Program-made: the position numbers and the translations under genes
The notes under the pieces: generated by a model
The model's input: the letters and a program-made list of their open reading frames with translations, nothing else
Database searches by the model: none
Told to the model about the DNA's origin: nothing
Shown: positions 41,320 through 50,184 of the stretch, in pieces
How the letters are laid out: every line of letters starts with the position of its first letter
Position numbering within the stretch: the stretch's first letter is position 1
Assembly (NCBI RefSeq): GCF_019635515.1
Contig: NZ_JAHBZI010000002.1
Span: 413,664 to 477,663, forward strand
Direction: 5' to 3'
Length of the DNA stretch: 64,000 nt
Source of the DNA: Sphingomonas sp.
GTDB lineage: Bacteria; Pseudomonadota; Alphaproteobacteria; Sphingomonadales; Sphingomonadaceae

Positions 41320-41483
41320 CCCGGATGGCCGAGCTTTATCTTCACGATCGAGATCGCGAACACCAGGATCACGAACGCGCCGAGCAGCACCGCCATCAGC
41401 CGGGCGCGGCTGCGCTGGCGCGTGCGGATCAGGTCGGTCTCGCTCGGGGCGGGCTTGGGCGCGCGGATCAGATCGTCGGTCAT
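41316..41483 (-). CDS. Small membrane protein in the oxidase operon
   Basis: A 55-residue protein too short to be obvious. An Arg-rich head ([11 protein letters not shown]) is followed by one hydrophobic segment ([18 protein letters not shown]). It overlaps ctaB upstream and ctaG downstream by 4 bases each, so it is clearly translated as part of the operon. Small proteins of this kind (CoxF-like) are known in the position between ctaB and ctaG in alphaproteobacteria; the role is not established. Confidence 0.78.
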   Translation of the reverse strand: MTDDLIRAPKPAPSETDLIRTRQRSRARLMAVLLGAFVILVFAISIVKIKLGHPG

Positions 41484-42385
41484 GCAAACCACCTGTCGGC
41501 GACCAGTGCGCCGAAAATGAGGAAGAGATAGAGGATCGAATATTTGAACAGCCGCTTCTCGGGCGCCATCGCGTCGTCCGGCGTGGTGGCGCGGAAGGTG
41601 ACCTGCGCGGCGAACAATGCGAACAGCGCGGTGCCGAGCAGGGCGGTCCAGCCATAGATCGGCCCGAGCAGCCCCAGCGGCCAGGGCGCGATCACCGCCG
41701 CCGCCATCGGGATGGTGTAGAGCCCGATCTGAATGCGCGTGCTGCGCTCGCCCGCCACCACCGGCAGCATCGGCACGCCCGCCTGCTCGTAATCGCTCTT
41801 CACGAACAGCGCGAGCGCCCAGAAATGCGGCGGCGTCCACAGGAAGATGATCAGGAACAGCAGGATCGGCAGCAGCGTCACGTCGCCGGTCGCGGCGGCC
41901 CAGCCGATCATCGGCGGGAAGGCGCCGGCGGCGCCGCCGATGACGATGTTCTGCGGCGTCCGGCGCTTGAGCCAGATCGTGTAGATGAAGACGTAGAACA
42001 GGATCGAGGCGGCGAGGATCAGCGTCGCGGCGAGGTTGATCGCGAAATACATCAGCGCGAGGCTGAAGCCCGACAGGCCGACGCCGAAATGCAGCGCCGA
42101 TTGCCGGTCCATGCGGCCGGCGGGCAGCGGGCGACCGGCGGTGCGCTTCATCCTGGCGTCGATATCGCTCTCATACCATTGGTTGAGCGCCCCCGCCGCG
42201 CCCGCGCCGAGCGCGATGCACAGAATGGCGGTGAACCCCAGCACGGGGTGGATCGGCACCGGCGCCGCCAGCATCCCGCACAGGCCGGTGAATACCACCA
42301 GGCTCATCACCCTGGGTTTGGTCAGCGCGAGGAAATCCCGCCAGTCGGCGGGAAGGGTGGCGGCGGAGGCGGTGGTCGTGGTCAT
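41480..42385 (-). CDS. ctaB: Heme o synthase (protoheme farnesyltransferase)
   Basis: A 301-residue UbiA-type prenyltransferase, about nine membrane segments, that farnesylates protoheme to heme o. The Asp-rich motif [15 protein letters not shown] and the second loop region [15 protein letters not shown] are present. I chose the ATG at 42385; the frame upstream is not conserved. It sits after ctaD, beyond a terminator-like hairpin. Confidence 0.94.
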   Translation of the reverse strand: MTTTTASAATLPADWRDFLALTKPRVMSLVVFTGLCGMLAAPVPIHPVLGFTAILCIALGAGAAGALNQWYESDIDARMKRTAGRPLPAGRMDRQSALHFGVGLSGFSLALMYFAINLAATLILAASILFYVFIYTIWLKRRTPQNIVIGGAAGAFPPMIGWAAATGDVTLLPILLFLIIFLWTPPHFWALALFVKSDYEQAGVPMLPVVAGERSTRIQIGLYTIPMAAAVIAPWPLGLLGPIYGWTALLGTALFALFAAQVTFRATTPDDAMAPEKRLFKYSILYLFLIFGALVADRWFA

Positions 42386-42445
42386 GGCGTTGCGGGCGCT
42401 ATAGGAGCCGCGGCGCGAAGGGGAAAGGGCCCGCGTGCGCGCACC

Positions 42446-42480
42446 GTCCGCGCGTAGGCCAGATCGTCCGCGCGTAGGCC
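42446..42480. repeat. Tandem direct repeat in the ctaB leader
   Basis: GTCCGCGCGTAGGCC occurs at 42446-42460 and again at 42466-42480, 20 bases apart. The rest of the 299-base gap between ctaB and ctaD is GC-rich and has no clear gene. Confidence 0.65.
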
Positions 42481-42627
42481 GGAGCGCCGCCGATGGGATC
42501 AACCAGCGCCCCGGCCGAGGCTCAAGCGGGGTGCCGCGTGCCTCTGCGCGAGAGCCATCGCATCCGCGGCGGGCGGAGGCAACCGGCGCCATGACGTCAA
42601 CCGACCCAAAATGAACGCAAACGGAAA

Positions 42628-42653
42628 ACGCCCCGGAGTTTCCCCCGGGGCGT
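42628..42653 (-). terminator. Intrinsic terminator downstream of ctaD
   Basis: Read on the minus strand, ACGCCCCGG and CCGGGGCGT pair around an 8-base loop and are followed by TTTTCC. It lies about 30 bases after the ctaD stop, so readthrough or a separate promoter is needed for ctaB onward. Confidence 0.75.
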
Positions 42654-42684
42654 CTTCTGTCTGCGAAGGCCTTTCGGCCGAACG

Positions 42685-44352
42685 TTAGTGGTGCGAATCG
42701 CTGTCGATGACCGGCAGCGTCTCGAACTGGTGGAACGGCGGCGGGCTCGACAGCGTCCATTCGAGCGTCGTCGCGCCCTCGCCCCACGGATTGCCCTCGG
42801 CCTTCTTGCCGGCGAGCAGCGACTGGATCACGTTCCAGAAGAAGATCGCCATCGAAGCGGCCATGATCATGTAGCCATAGGTCGCGATCTGGTTCCAGTG
42901 CGCATAGCCGTCCGGATAGTCCGGGTAGCGGCGCGGCATGCCCTGCAGGCCCAGGAAGTGCATCGGGAAGAACATCACGTTCACGCCGATGAAGAACACC
43001 CAGAAGTGCAGCTGGCCGAGCAGCTCGTTATACATCCGGCCCGACATTTTCGGGAACCAGTAGTAGAAGCCGGCGAACAGCGAGAACACCGCGCCGAGGC
43101 TGAGCACATAGTGGAAGTGCGCGACGACGTAATAGGTGTCCTGCATGTAATCGTCGACGCCGCCATTGGCGAGCACGACGCCGGTGACGCCGCCGACGGT
43201 GAACATGAAGATGAAGCCGAGCGACCAGACCATCGGGGTCTTGAAGCTCATCGAGCCGCCCCACATCGTCGCGATCCACGAGAAGATCTTCACGCCGGTC
43301 GGCACCGCGATCACCATCGTCGCCGCGGTGAAGTACATCTTGATCGTCACCGACATGCCGGTGGTGAACATGTGGTGCGCCCAGACGACGAAGCCGACCA
43401 GGCCGATCGCGACCATGGCATAGGCCATGCCGAGATAGCCGAACACCGGCTTGCGGCTGAAGGTCGCGACGATCTGGCTGATCATGCCGAAGCCCGGCAG
43501 GATCATGATGTACACCTCGGGATGGCCGAAGAACCAGAACAGGTGCTGATAGAGGATCGGATCGCCGCCATATTGCGGATCGTAGAAGGCGGTGCCGAAG
43601 TTGCGGTCGGTCAGCAGCATGGTGATCGCGGCGGCGAGCACCGGCAGCGCCAGCAGCAGCAGGAACGCGGTGATCAGCACCGACCACACGAACAGCGGCA
43701 TCTTGTGCAGAGTCATGCCCGGCGCGCGCATGTTGAAGATGGTGGTGATGAAGTTGATCGCGCCGAGGATCGAGCTGGCGCCCGCCAGGTGAAGCGACAG
43801 GATCGCCATGTCGACCGAGGGCCCGGGCTCGCCATAGGTGGAAAGCGGCGCATAGACCGTCCAGCCGGTGCCCGCGCCGATGCCGACGAACGGCGAGGCG
43901 AGCAGCAGCAGGAAGGCCGGGATCAGCAGCCAGAACGAGATGTTGTTCATGCGCGGGAACGCCATGTCCGGCGCACCGATCATGATCGGCACGAACCAGT
44001 TGCCGAAGCCGCCGATCATCGCCGGCATGACCATGAAGAACACCATGATCAGGCCGTGCGCGGTGATCAGCACGTTCCAGAAGTGCAGCGCGTCGTCGAG
44101 GCTGTGCTGGCCGCCGTGGAGCATGCCCAGCCAGTGCGGCAGATACTGGATGCCCGGATGCATCAGCTCGGCGCGCATCAGACCCGAGATGCCGCCGCCG
44201 ATGATGCCGGCGACGATCGCGAAGATCAGATAGAGGGTGCCGATGTCCTTGTGGTTCGTCGACATGAACCAGCGGGCGAAGAAGCCCGGCTTGTGATCGG
44301 CATCGTGATGATCGTGATGATCATGGCCGTGTGCGATTGCGGTCTCGGTCAT
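42685..44352 (-). CDS. ctaD: Cytochrome c oxidase subunit I
   Basis: A 555-residue catalytic subunit with 12 membrane segments, binding heme a, heme a3 and CuB. The signatures [33 protein letters not shown] (His-Tyr ligand region) and the HHMFTTGMS motif are visible. The His-rich N-terminus ([14 protein letters not shown]) is longer than usual and could bind metal. It is encoded one base after the end of ctaC. Confidence 0.97.
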   Translation of the reverse strand: MTETAIAHGHDHHDHHDADHKPGFFARWFMSTNHKDIGTLYLIFAIVAGIIGGGISGLMRAELMHPGIQYLPHWLGMLHGGQHSLDDALHFWNVLITAHGLIMVFFMVMPAMIGGFGNWFVPIMIGAPDMAFPRMNNISFWLLIPAFLLLLASPFVGIGAGTGWTVYAPLSTYGEPGPSVDMAILSLHLAGASSILGAINFITTIFNMRAPGMTLHKMPLFVWSVLITAFLLLLALPVLAAAITMLLTDRNFGTAFYDPQYGGDPILYQHLFWFFGHPEVYIMILPGFGMISQIVATFSRKPVFGYLGMAYAMVAIGLVGFVVWAHHMFTTGMSVTIKMYFTAATMVIAVPTGVKIFSWIATMWGGSMSFKTPMVWSLGFIFMFTVGGVTGVVLANGGVDDYMQDTYYVVAHFHYVLSLGAVFSLFAGFYYWFPKMSGRMYNELLGQLHFWVFFIGVNVMFFPMHFLGLQGMPRRYPDYPDGYAHWNQIATYGYMIMAASMAIFFWNVIQSLLAGKKAEGNPWGEGATTLEWTLSSPPPFHQFETLPVIDSDSHH

Positions 44353-44353
44353 C

Positions 44354-45514
44354 TTAATTGCCCGTATTGCCGGCGCCGGCCGGATTGGCGGTCGCAGGCG
44401 CGTTGGTCACTGCTGGAGCAGCGGTTGCGTTGGTGATGGCGACGTTGGCGCCGGCGGCGCCGTTGGTCGTGTCGTCGGCTTCGTTGCCGGCGGGAGCGGC
44501 GGCGGTGGTCGTCGCGGCTTCGGGGGCGGGCATCTTGCCGCCCTTGGCCGCCACCCACTGCGCGAACACTTCGGGCGACACCGCTTCGACGGCGATCGGC
44601 ATATAGCCGTGGCGCGCGCCGCACAGTTCGGAGCATTGCCCGAAATAAACGCCCGGCTTCTCGATGATGAAGCTGGTCTCGTTGATCCGGCCCGGCACCG
44701 CGTCGAGCTTGATCCAGAAGGCGGGGACCGCCCAGGCATGGATCACGTCCTGCGCGGTGGTGAGCAGGCGGATCGGCACGCCAACCGGCAGCACGACGCG
44801 CTGATCGGTCGCGAGCAAGCGCGGGCCGTCCTGATCGGTGCGGTAGCGATCGCCGGCCTTGAGCGCCGGATCGTCCTTCTCCCGGAGCATGTTCGCGGTC
44901 AGCTGGATGCCGCCATGATCGGGATATTCGTAGCTCCAGAACCACTGGTTGCCGATCGCCTTGAGCGTGACGGCTTCCTTGGGCGCGGGCTTGAACTGGG
45001 CGGCGAGCAGCTTGATCGACGGGATCGCGATCGCGACGAGGATCAGCACCGGGACGAGGGTCCACAGGATCTCGATCGTCACATTGTGACTGGTTTTCGA
45101 CGGCACCGGGTTCCTGCGGCGATTATAGCGGAAGATCACCCAGGCCAGCAGGATCAGCACGAAGACCGAGATGGCCGCGATCAGCGAGAACAGGATGTTG
45201 TCGTGGAACCAGTGCGCGGTGCGCCCATTCGGCGTCACCTGCTGCTGAAGCCCGTACTTGCCATCGGTGGGCTGGCCGACGCCCGCCACCGGCGCCGTCT
45301 TCGGCAGTCCCGACGCGTCGAGCGTGGGATCGGCGACCTTGGGGGTCTCCGCCGCCGCCGGAGCCGCGGCGCTGCTGGTCGCCGCCGGAGCCGCGGCGTT
45401 TCCGGTTGCCGCTGGAACCGCGGCGGGCGCCGCAGCAGGCTCCTGCGCGGTGGCGGGAACGGCGAACGCCATCCCGGCCGCGAGGATAATCGAAGTCAAC
45501 CCAAGCATGCGCAT
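44354..45514 (-). CDS. ctaC: Cytochrome c oxidase subunit II
   Basis: A 386-residue subunit with a signal peptide (ending PATAQ), two membrane segments and a CuA cupredoxin domain. The CuA motif is [14 protein letters not shown] (Cys294, Cys298) and the electron-entry TrpTrp region is QWFWSYEYP. About 35 residues of Ala/Pro-rich sequence follow the signal peptide and about 60 Ala/Thr/Asn-rich residues extend the C-terminus beyond the usual length. First gene of the operon. Confidence 0.96.
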   Translation of the reverse strand: MRMLGLTSIILAAGMAFAVPATAQEPAAAPAAVPAATGNAAAPAATSSAAAPAAAETPKVADPTLDASGLPKTAPVAGVGQPTDGKYGLQQQVTPNGRTAHWFHDNILFSLIAAISVFVLILLAWVIFRYNRRRNPVPSKTSHNVTIEILWTLVPVLILVAIAIPSIKLLAAQFKPAPKEAVTLKAIGNQWFWSYEYPDHGGIQLTANMLREKDDPALKAGDRYRTDQDGPRLLATDQRVVLPVGVPIRLLTTAQDVIHAWAVPAFWIKLDAVPGRINETSFIIEKPGVYFGQCSELCGARHGYMPIAVEAVSPEVFAQWVAAKGGKMPAPEAATTTAAAPAGNEADDTTNGAAGANVAITNATAAPAVTNAPATANPAGAGNTGN

Positions 45515-45669
45515 CGTCTATATTCACCCTGTTCGCGAGCAGCGCCGAGGAGGGGCCGCGAAACAGCCCCCTGCAACATGGGCCTATACGCCGCGCCGCC
45601 CCATTCTCAACCCTTTTTGCGCGCGGTTGCGGTGCGCGGGCCCCGGTCCTAAAGGTCTGCGCCTTCTCC

Positions 45670-46269
45670 ATGGACGAGGAAGCGACTTTGCACGGCGACG
45701 CCATCTTGGACGAGTTCCGCGACGCGGGCGCGCTGCTCGAAGGGCATTTCATCCTCTCATCGGGGCTGCGCTCGCCGGTGTTTCTGCAAAAGATGCGGAT
45801 CTTCGAGGATCCGGTGCGCAGCGAGCGGGTCTGCTCGGCGCTGGGCAAGCTGATCCGCGAATCGTTCGGTGCCGTCGATCTGGTGGTGTCGCCCGCGATC
45901 GGCGGCATCATCCCCGGCTATGAGACGGCGCGGGCATTGGGCTGCAAGGCGCTGTTCGTCGAGCGTGAGAATGGCGCGTTCCAGCTCCGCCGTGGCTTCG
46001 AGATTCCCGAGGGCGCGCGAATCGTGATGGTCGAGGATATCGTCACCACCGGGCTCTCGTCGCGCGAATGCATCGCCGCGATCCGCCAGCATCCGGGCGA
46101 GTTGCTGGGCGCCGCCTGCATCGTCGATCGTTCGAATGGCGCGGCGGAGGTCGGCGTGCCGTTGGTCTCCTTGCTCAAGCTCGACGTGCCCGCCTATCCC
46201 GCCGACCAGCTCCCCCCGGAACTCGCCGCGATTCCCGCGATCAAGCCCGGGAGCCGGGTGACCGCGTGA
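45670..46269 (+). CDS. pyrE: Orotate phosphoribosyltransferase
   Basis: A 199-residue PRTase making OMP from orotate and PRPP. The PRPP motif is [26 protein letters not shown] and [15 protein letters not shown] bind orotate and substrate. It is divergent from ctaC and overlaps pdxJ by 4 bases. Confidence 0.95.
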   Translation: MDEEATLHGDAILDEFRDAGALLEGHFILSSGLRSPVFLQKMRIFEDPVRSERVCSALGKLIRESFGAVDLVVSPAIGGIIPGYETARALGCKALFVERENGAFQLRRGFEIPEGARIVMVEDIVTTGLSSRECIAAIRQHPGELLGAACIVDRSNGAAEVGVPLVSLLKLDVPAYPADQLPPELAAIPAIKPGSRVTA

Positions 46270-46994
46270 CCGGCAAGCTCCGCCTCGGCGTCAACATCGA
46301 TCACGTCGCGACCGTCCGCAACGCGCGCGGTTCGGGCTATCCCGATCCGGTCCGCGCCGCCTTGCACGCGGTCGAAGCGGGCGCCGACGGCATCACCGCG
46401 CACCTTCGCGAAGACCGCCGCCACATCACCGACGGGGATATCGCCCGCCTCGTCGCCGAGCTGACCGTGCCGCTCAATCTGGAGATGGCGGCGACCGAGG
46501 AGATGCTCGGCATCGCGTTGCGCCATCGCCCGCACGCGGTGTGCATCGTTCCCGAAAAGCGCGAGGAGCGCACCACCGAGGGCGGATTGGACGCGGCGGG
46601 GCAGCACAACCATCTCGCGCCGATGGTCGCCAAATTGCTCGATGCCGGCTGCCGTGTCTCCTTGTTCATCGAGCCCGACGCCCGCCAGATCGACGCCGCG
46701 CTGCGCCTGCGCGCGCCGGTCGTCGAGCTTCATACCGGCCGCTATTGCGAGCTGGACGAGGGCGAGCGCGAAGCCGAACTCAAGCGCATCGCCGATGCCG
46801 CCGCGCTCGCCGCCAAGGCGGGGCTCGAACCGCATGCCGGCCATGGCCTGACCTTCGACAATGTCGTCCCGATCGCCGCGATCCCGCAGGTGATGGAGCT
46901 CAATATCGGCCATTTCCTGATCGGCGAGGCGATCTTCGACGGGCTCGCTCCGGTGGTGCGGCGGATGCGCGAACTGATGGACGGGGCGCGGTGA
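46266..46994 (+). CDS. pdxJ: Pyridoxine 5'-phosphate synthase
   Basis: A 242-residue TIM-barrel enzyme that joins aminoacetone phosphate and deoxyxylulose phosphate to form pyridoxine phosphate. The start is GTG at 46266, overlapping pyr[30 protein letters not shown] and [14 protein letters not shown] are diagnostic. The operon pdxJ-acpS is common, but here the palindromic element lies between them. Confidence 0.96.
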   Translation: MTGKLRLGVNIDHVATVRNARGSGYPDPVRAALHAVEAGADGITAHLREDRRHITDGDIARLVAELTVPLNLEMAATEEMLGIALRHRPHAVCIVPEKREERTTEGGLDAAGQHNHLAPMVAKLLDAGCRVSLFIEPDARQIDAALRLRAPVVELHTGRYCELDEGEREAELKRIADAAALAAKAGLEPHAGHGLTFDNVVPIAAIPQVMELNIGHFLIGEAIFDGLAPVVRRMRELMDGAR

Positions 46995-47006
46995 GATCCC
47001 TTCTTA

Positions 47007-47137
47007 GATCCTCCCCGGAACGGGGAGGGGGACCAGCCTCAGGCTGGTGGAGGGGGCTCCCCACCAGCGATACGCCCGTTGCATGCCCCCTCCACCACCG
47101 CTTCGCGGCGGTCCCCCTCCCCGTGCCGGGGAGGATC
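47007..47137. repeat. Palindromic element, copy 2 (TCCTCCCCGG family)
   Basis: GATCCTCCCCGG (47007-47018) and CCGGGGAGGATC (47126-47137) are exact complements, with inner pairs CACCAGC.../GCTGG and CCTCCACC/GGTGGAGG. It starts 13 bases after pdxJ and its right end is the ribosome binding site of acpS. Confidence 0.88.
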
Positions 47138-47139
47138 AA

Positions 47140-47544
47140 ATGATCATCGGCACCGGCTCGGACCTCTGCAATATCGAACGCATCCAATCCTCGCTGGACC
47201 GTTTCGGGACACGATTCGAGCAGCGAGTCTTCACCGAGGCGGAACGTGCCAGGGCCGCGCGGCGCCCGCATACCCGGGCCGGAACGCTGGCAAAACGCTT
47301 CGCCGCCAAGGAGGCGTTCTCGAAAGCGGTGGGCACCGGCTTCAAGGCCGGGGTGTTCATGAAGGATATTGGCGTGGTCAATTCGCCCTCGGGCGCGCCG
47401 ACGCTGGCGCTGACCGGCGGGGCCAGAGCGAGGCTTGACGCGCTAACCCCCGAAGGCCACGTCGCTAAGGTGCATTTAACGCTAACCGACGATCATCCCT
47501 GGGCTTTCGCCATGGTGATCATCGAAGCGGTGAAGGACGAGTAG
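47140..47544 (+). CDS. acpS: Holo-[acyl-carrier-protein] synthase
   Basis: A 134-residue trimeric phosphopantetheinyl transferase, AcpS type. The start is [13 protein letters not shown] with Asp8 and the second motif is [14 protein letters not shown] with Glu58, binding Mg2+ and CoA. The ATG at 47140 follows GGGGAGGATCAA, the right arm of the repeat. It is followed by lepB, overlapping by one base. Confidence 0.94.
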   Translation: MIIGTGSDLCNIERIQSSLDRFGTRFEQRVFTEAERARAARRPHTRAGTLAKRFAAKEAFSKAVGTGFKAGVFMKDIGVVNSPSGAPTLALTGGARARLDALTPEGHVAKVHLTLTDDHPWAFAMVIIEAVKDE

Positions 47545-48443
47545 TGGCGGAAAGGATTGCGTTGGGCCGGAGCGATTTCGACGAGACCGTCGACCATGTC
47601 GATGAGGATGCGCGGCCGCGCACCGATTGGTGGGCGGAGCTTCGCGGCGTCTTCTGGCTGGTGCTGGCGGTGCTCGGCTTCCACAGCCTGATCGCCAAGC
47701 CCTTCTACATTCCCAGCGAATCGATGATGCCGGGGCTGCTGGTCGGCGACCGGCTGGTCGTGACCAAATATCCCTATGGCTATTCGTTCGTCACCCCGAC
47801 CTTCCATCTGCTGCCGTTCATACACGGACGGTTCCTCGGCAAATTGCCCGAGCGCGGCGATGTCGTGATCGTCACGCCGCCGGGCACCAATACCGACTAT
47901 ATCAAGCGGGTGATCGGCCTGCCGGGAGACCGCGTCGCGGTGCGCGGCGGGGTCGTCTATCTCAACGGCGTCGCGGTGCCCCGCCAGGCGATGGGCAACC
48001 GCGACATTCCGGTCGATGCCAACACCCAGTGCGACCGCGATCACTATGGCAACAGCAAGGTCCGCGTGGGCGGCCAGCTTTTCTGCCGCGTCGCGATCTA
48101 CCGTGAGACGCTGCCAGGCGGGCGCTCCTACGACACGATCGATATCGGTGTCGGCGCCAGCCGCGGCGACAATTATCCCGAGGTCCGCGTGCCCGCCAAC
48201 CGCGTCTTCCTGATGGGCGACAATCGCGACAATTCGGCCGACAGCCGCTATCCGCTGCTCAGCCCCGACGGCAAGCCCGAGGGATTGGGCGGCCCGGTGC
48301 CGTGGGAGAATATCGGCGGGCGCGCCGAATTCATCACCTTCAGCCTCGACGGCAGCGCGACCTGGAACCCGCTGACCTGGGGCAATTCGTTCCGCGCGGG
48401 CCGCGCCGGCACCTCGCTCCATCCCCAGCGCGACGACAAATGA
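47544..48443 (+). CDS. lepB: Signal peptidase I
   Basis: A 299-residue membrane protease cleaving signal peptides of exported proteins. The N-terminal segment is one membrane pass (about 35-52). The catalytic Ser60 is in IPSESMMPGLL and Lys121 in TDYIKRVIGLPGD; the GDNRDNSADSR box follows near the C-terminus. The start is a GTG at 47544 immediately on the acpS stop. Confidence 0.95.
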   Translation: MAERIALGRSDFDETVDHVDEDARPRTDWWAELRGVFWLVLAVLGFHSLIAKPFYIPSESMMPGLLVGDRLVVTKYPYGYSFVTPTFHLLPFIHGRFLGKLPERGDVVIVTPPGTNTDYIKRVIGLPGDRVAVRGGVVYLNGVAVPRQAMGNRDIPVDANTQCDRDHYGNSKVRVGGQLFCRVAIYRETLPGGRSYDTIDIGVGASRGDNYPEVRVPANRVFLMGDNRDNSADSRYPLLSPDGKPEGLGGPVPWENIGGRAEFITFSLDGSATWNPLTWGNSFRAGRAGTSLHPQRDDK

Positions 48444-49564
48444 GCGACCCCCTCGCCTCCGATCACGTCGATATCGTCCAGGAGCCCGGGCCCAACGAGA
48501 TGCGCGACCCGCTGGTCCGCGCCGAGCTCAAGCGGGCATCGGTGTGGTTCGGCCTCGCGATCGCGGTCGCGCTGGTCGTGCTGCTGATCCAGCCGTTGCT
48601 GATCATCTTCGGCGGGCTGGTGTTCGCCTCGATGCTCGACGGCGGCGCGCGGCTGCTCGGGCGGATCCTGCCGATCCCGCGCACGCTGCGGATCGTCATC
48701 ACCATCCTGCTCGCGATCGCGTTCGTCGCCGGCGTCTTCTACCTGACCGGCGTCCAGATCGCCCAGCAGGCCGAGCAGCTCCGCACCACGCTGGAGGTCC
48801 AGGCCAATCGCGTCGCCGCCTGGGCGAGCGAGATGGGGCTGATGCCCGGCCGCTCGGACCTGACCGGCCTTGTCCAGCAGGCGATCGGATCGGTCGGGCG
48901 GCTGACCTCGGCGGTGGGATCGGTGATCGGCGCGGCGACCAGCATGCTGATGATCGCCATCCTCGGCCTGTTCCTCGCGCTGGAGCCGCGCACCTATGAG
49001 CGCGGGCTGCAATGGATGGTGCCGATCGAGCATCGCGACGAATTCGCGATCACGCTGGCGCGGATGGCGACGACGATGCGGCGCCTGCTTGCCGGCCGCC
49101 TGTTCGGCATGCTGTTCGAAGGGGTGATCACCTGGCTGGCGCTGTGGGCGGCGGGGGTGCCGATGGCGCTGCTGCTGGGGATCATCACCGGCGTGCTCGC
49201 CTTCATCCCCAATATCGGCGCGTTCATCTCGGGCGTGCTGATGATCGCGGTCGGCTTCAGCGCCGGGCCGGAGACGGGCGTGTGGGCGATCATCGTCTAT
49301 TTCGCGGTCCAGAATTTCGACGGCTATGTCGTGCTGCCGCTGGTCGCGCGGCATACCGTCGATATGCCGCCGGCGCTGACCATCGCCTCGCAGATCCTCG
49401 CCAGCGCCCTGTTCGGCGTGCTCGGGCTGGCGCTCGCGGATCCGATGGTGGCGATGATCAAGGTCGCGCTGGAGAGCGAGGCCGAACGTGCCGAGCGGGC
49501 CAGCAGCGGCAAGCGCCCGCGGTGGCGCCGCGCGCCGCAGGATGCCGCGCCCGAGGAACCGTGA
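48440..49564 (+). CDS. AI-2E family transporter-like protein
   Basis: A 374-residue membrane protein with about seven segments, of the AI-2E/PerM family. The region FIPNIGAFISGVLMIAVGFSA and the later DGYVVLPLVARHTVDMPP are characteristic. Despite the family name, members have diverse and largely unproven transport functions. It overlaps lepB by 4 bases and is followed at once by maiA. Confidence 0.88.
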   Translation: MSDPLASDHVDIVQEPGPNEMRDPLVRAELKRASVWFGLAIAVALVVLLIQPLLIIFGGLVFASMLDGGARLLGRILPIPRTLRIVITILLAIAFVAGVFYLTGVQIAQQAEQLRTTLEVQANRVAAWASEMGLMPGRSDLTGLVQQAIGSVGRLTSAVGSVIGAATSMLMIAILGLFLALEPRTYERGLQWMVPIEHRDEFAITLARMATTMRRLLAGRLFGMLFEGVITWLALWAAGVPMALLLGIITGVLAFIPNIGAFISGVLMIAVGFSAGPETGVWAIIVYFAVQNFDGYVVLPLVARHTVDMPPALTIASQILASALFGVLGLALADPMVAMIKVALESEAERAERASSGKRPRWRRAPQDAAPEEP

Positions 49565-50184
49565 TGATCCTCTACGATTATTTCCGCTCGTCCGCCGCCT
49601 ATCGCGTCCGCATCGCCCTCAATCTCAAGGGCGTGGCCTATGAACGCCGCGAGATCATGCTGCTCGAGGACCAGCAGCGCTCACCGGAGCATCTCGCCCG
49701 CAACCCCCAGGGACTGGTGCCGGCGCTCGAGGCCGATGGCGTGGTGCTGACCCAGAGCCTCGCGATCATCGACTGGCTCGATGCGCGTTTTCCCGAGCCG
49801 CGCCTGATCCCCGCCGACGGGCAGGCGCGCGCGGCGGCGCTGGCGCAGGCGATGGTGATCGGCATGGACGTCCATCCGCTCAATAACCTCCGCGTGATGC
49901 GGCGGCTGAAGGCGATGGGGGTCGAGGAGGATGCCCGCAACGACTGGACGCGGCACTGGATCGCGCAAGGGTTCGCCGCGCTGGAAGCGATGGCGGGAGA
50001 GGGCCGGTTCCTCGGCGGCGATGCGCCGGGGATCGCCGATCTGTTCCTGATCCCGCAGATGTTCAACGCCCGGCGCTTCGATACCCCGCTCGACGCGTTT
50101 CCCAGGCTGGTGGCGATCGACGCCGCGGCCTCAGCGCTCCCCGCCTTCGCCGCAGCGCATCCGGATGCGGTAGCGCCGAAGTGA
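49564..50184 (+). CDS. maiA: Maleylacetoacetate isomerase (GST zeta class)
   Basis: A 206-residue glutathione transferase-like enzyme of tyrosine breakdown. The active-site motif SSAAYRVRIALNLKG (from Ser9) and the QGLVPALEADG stretch are typical. No fumarylacetoacetase or homogentisate dioxygenase gene is adjacent, so the pathway context is missing here. It is one base from its neighbour and overlaps the receptor gene by 4 bases. Confidence 0.9.
   Translation: MILYDYFRSSAAYRVRIALNLKGVAYERREIMLLEDQQRSPEHLARNPQGLVPALEADGVVLTQSLAIIDWLDARFPEPRLIPADGQARAAALAQAMVIGMDVHPLNNLRVMRRLKAMGVEEDARNDWTRHWIAQGFAALEAMAGEGRFLGGDAPGIADLFLIPQMFNARRFDTPLDAFPRLVAIDAAASALPAFAAAHPDAVAPK

Noticed and set aside
47007..47137. 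Intrinsic terminator of pdxJ
   Set aside because: The long palindrome lacks a T tract and recurs as a 130-bp family, so it is listed as a repeat, although it may still affect termination.
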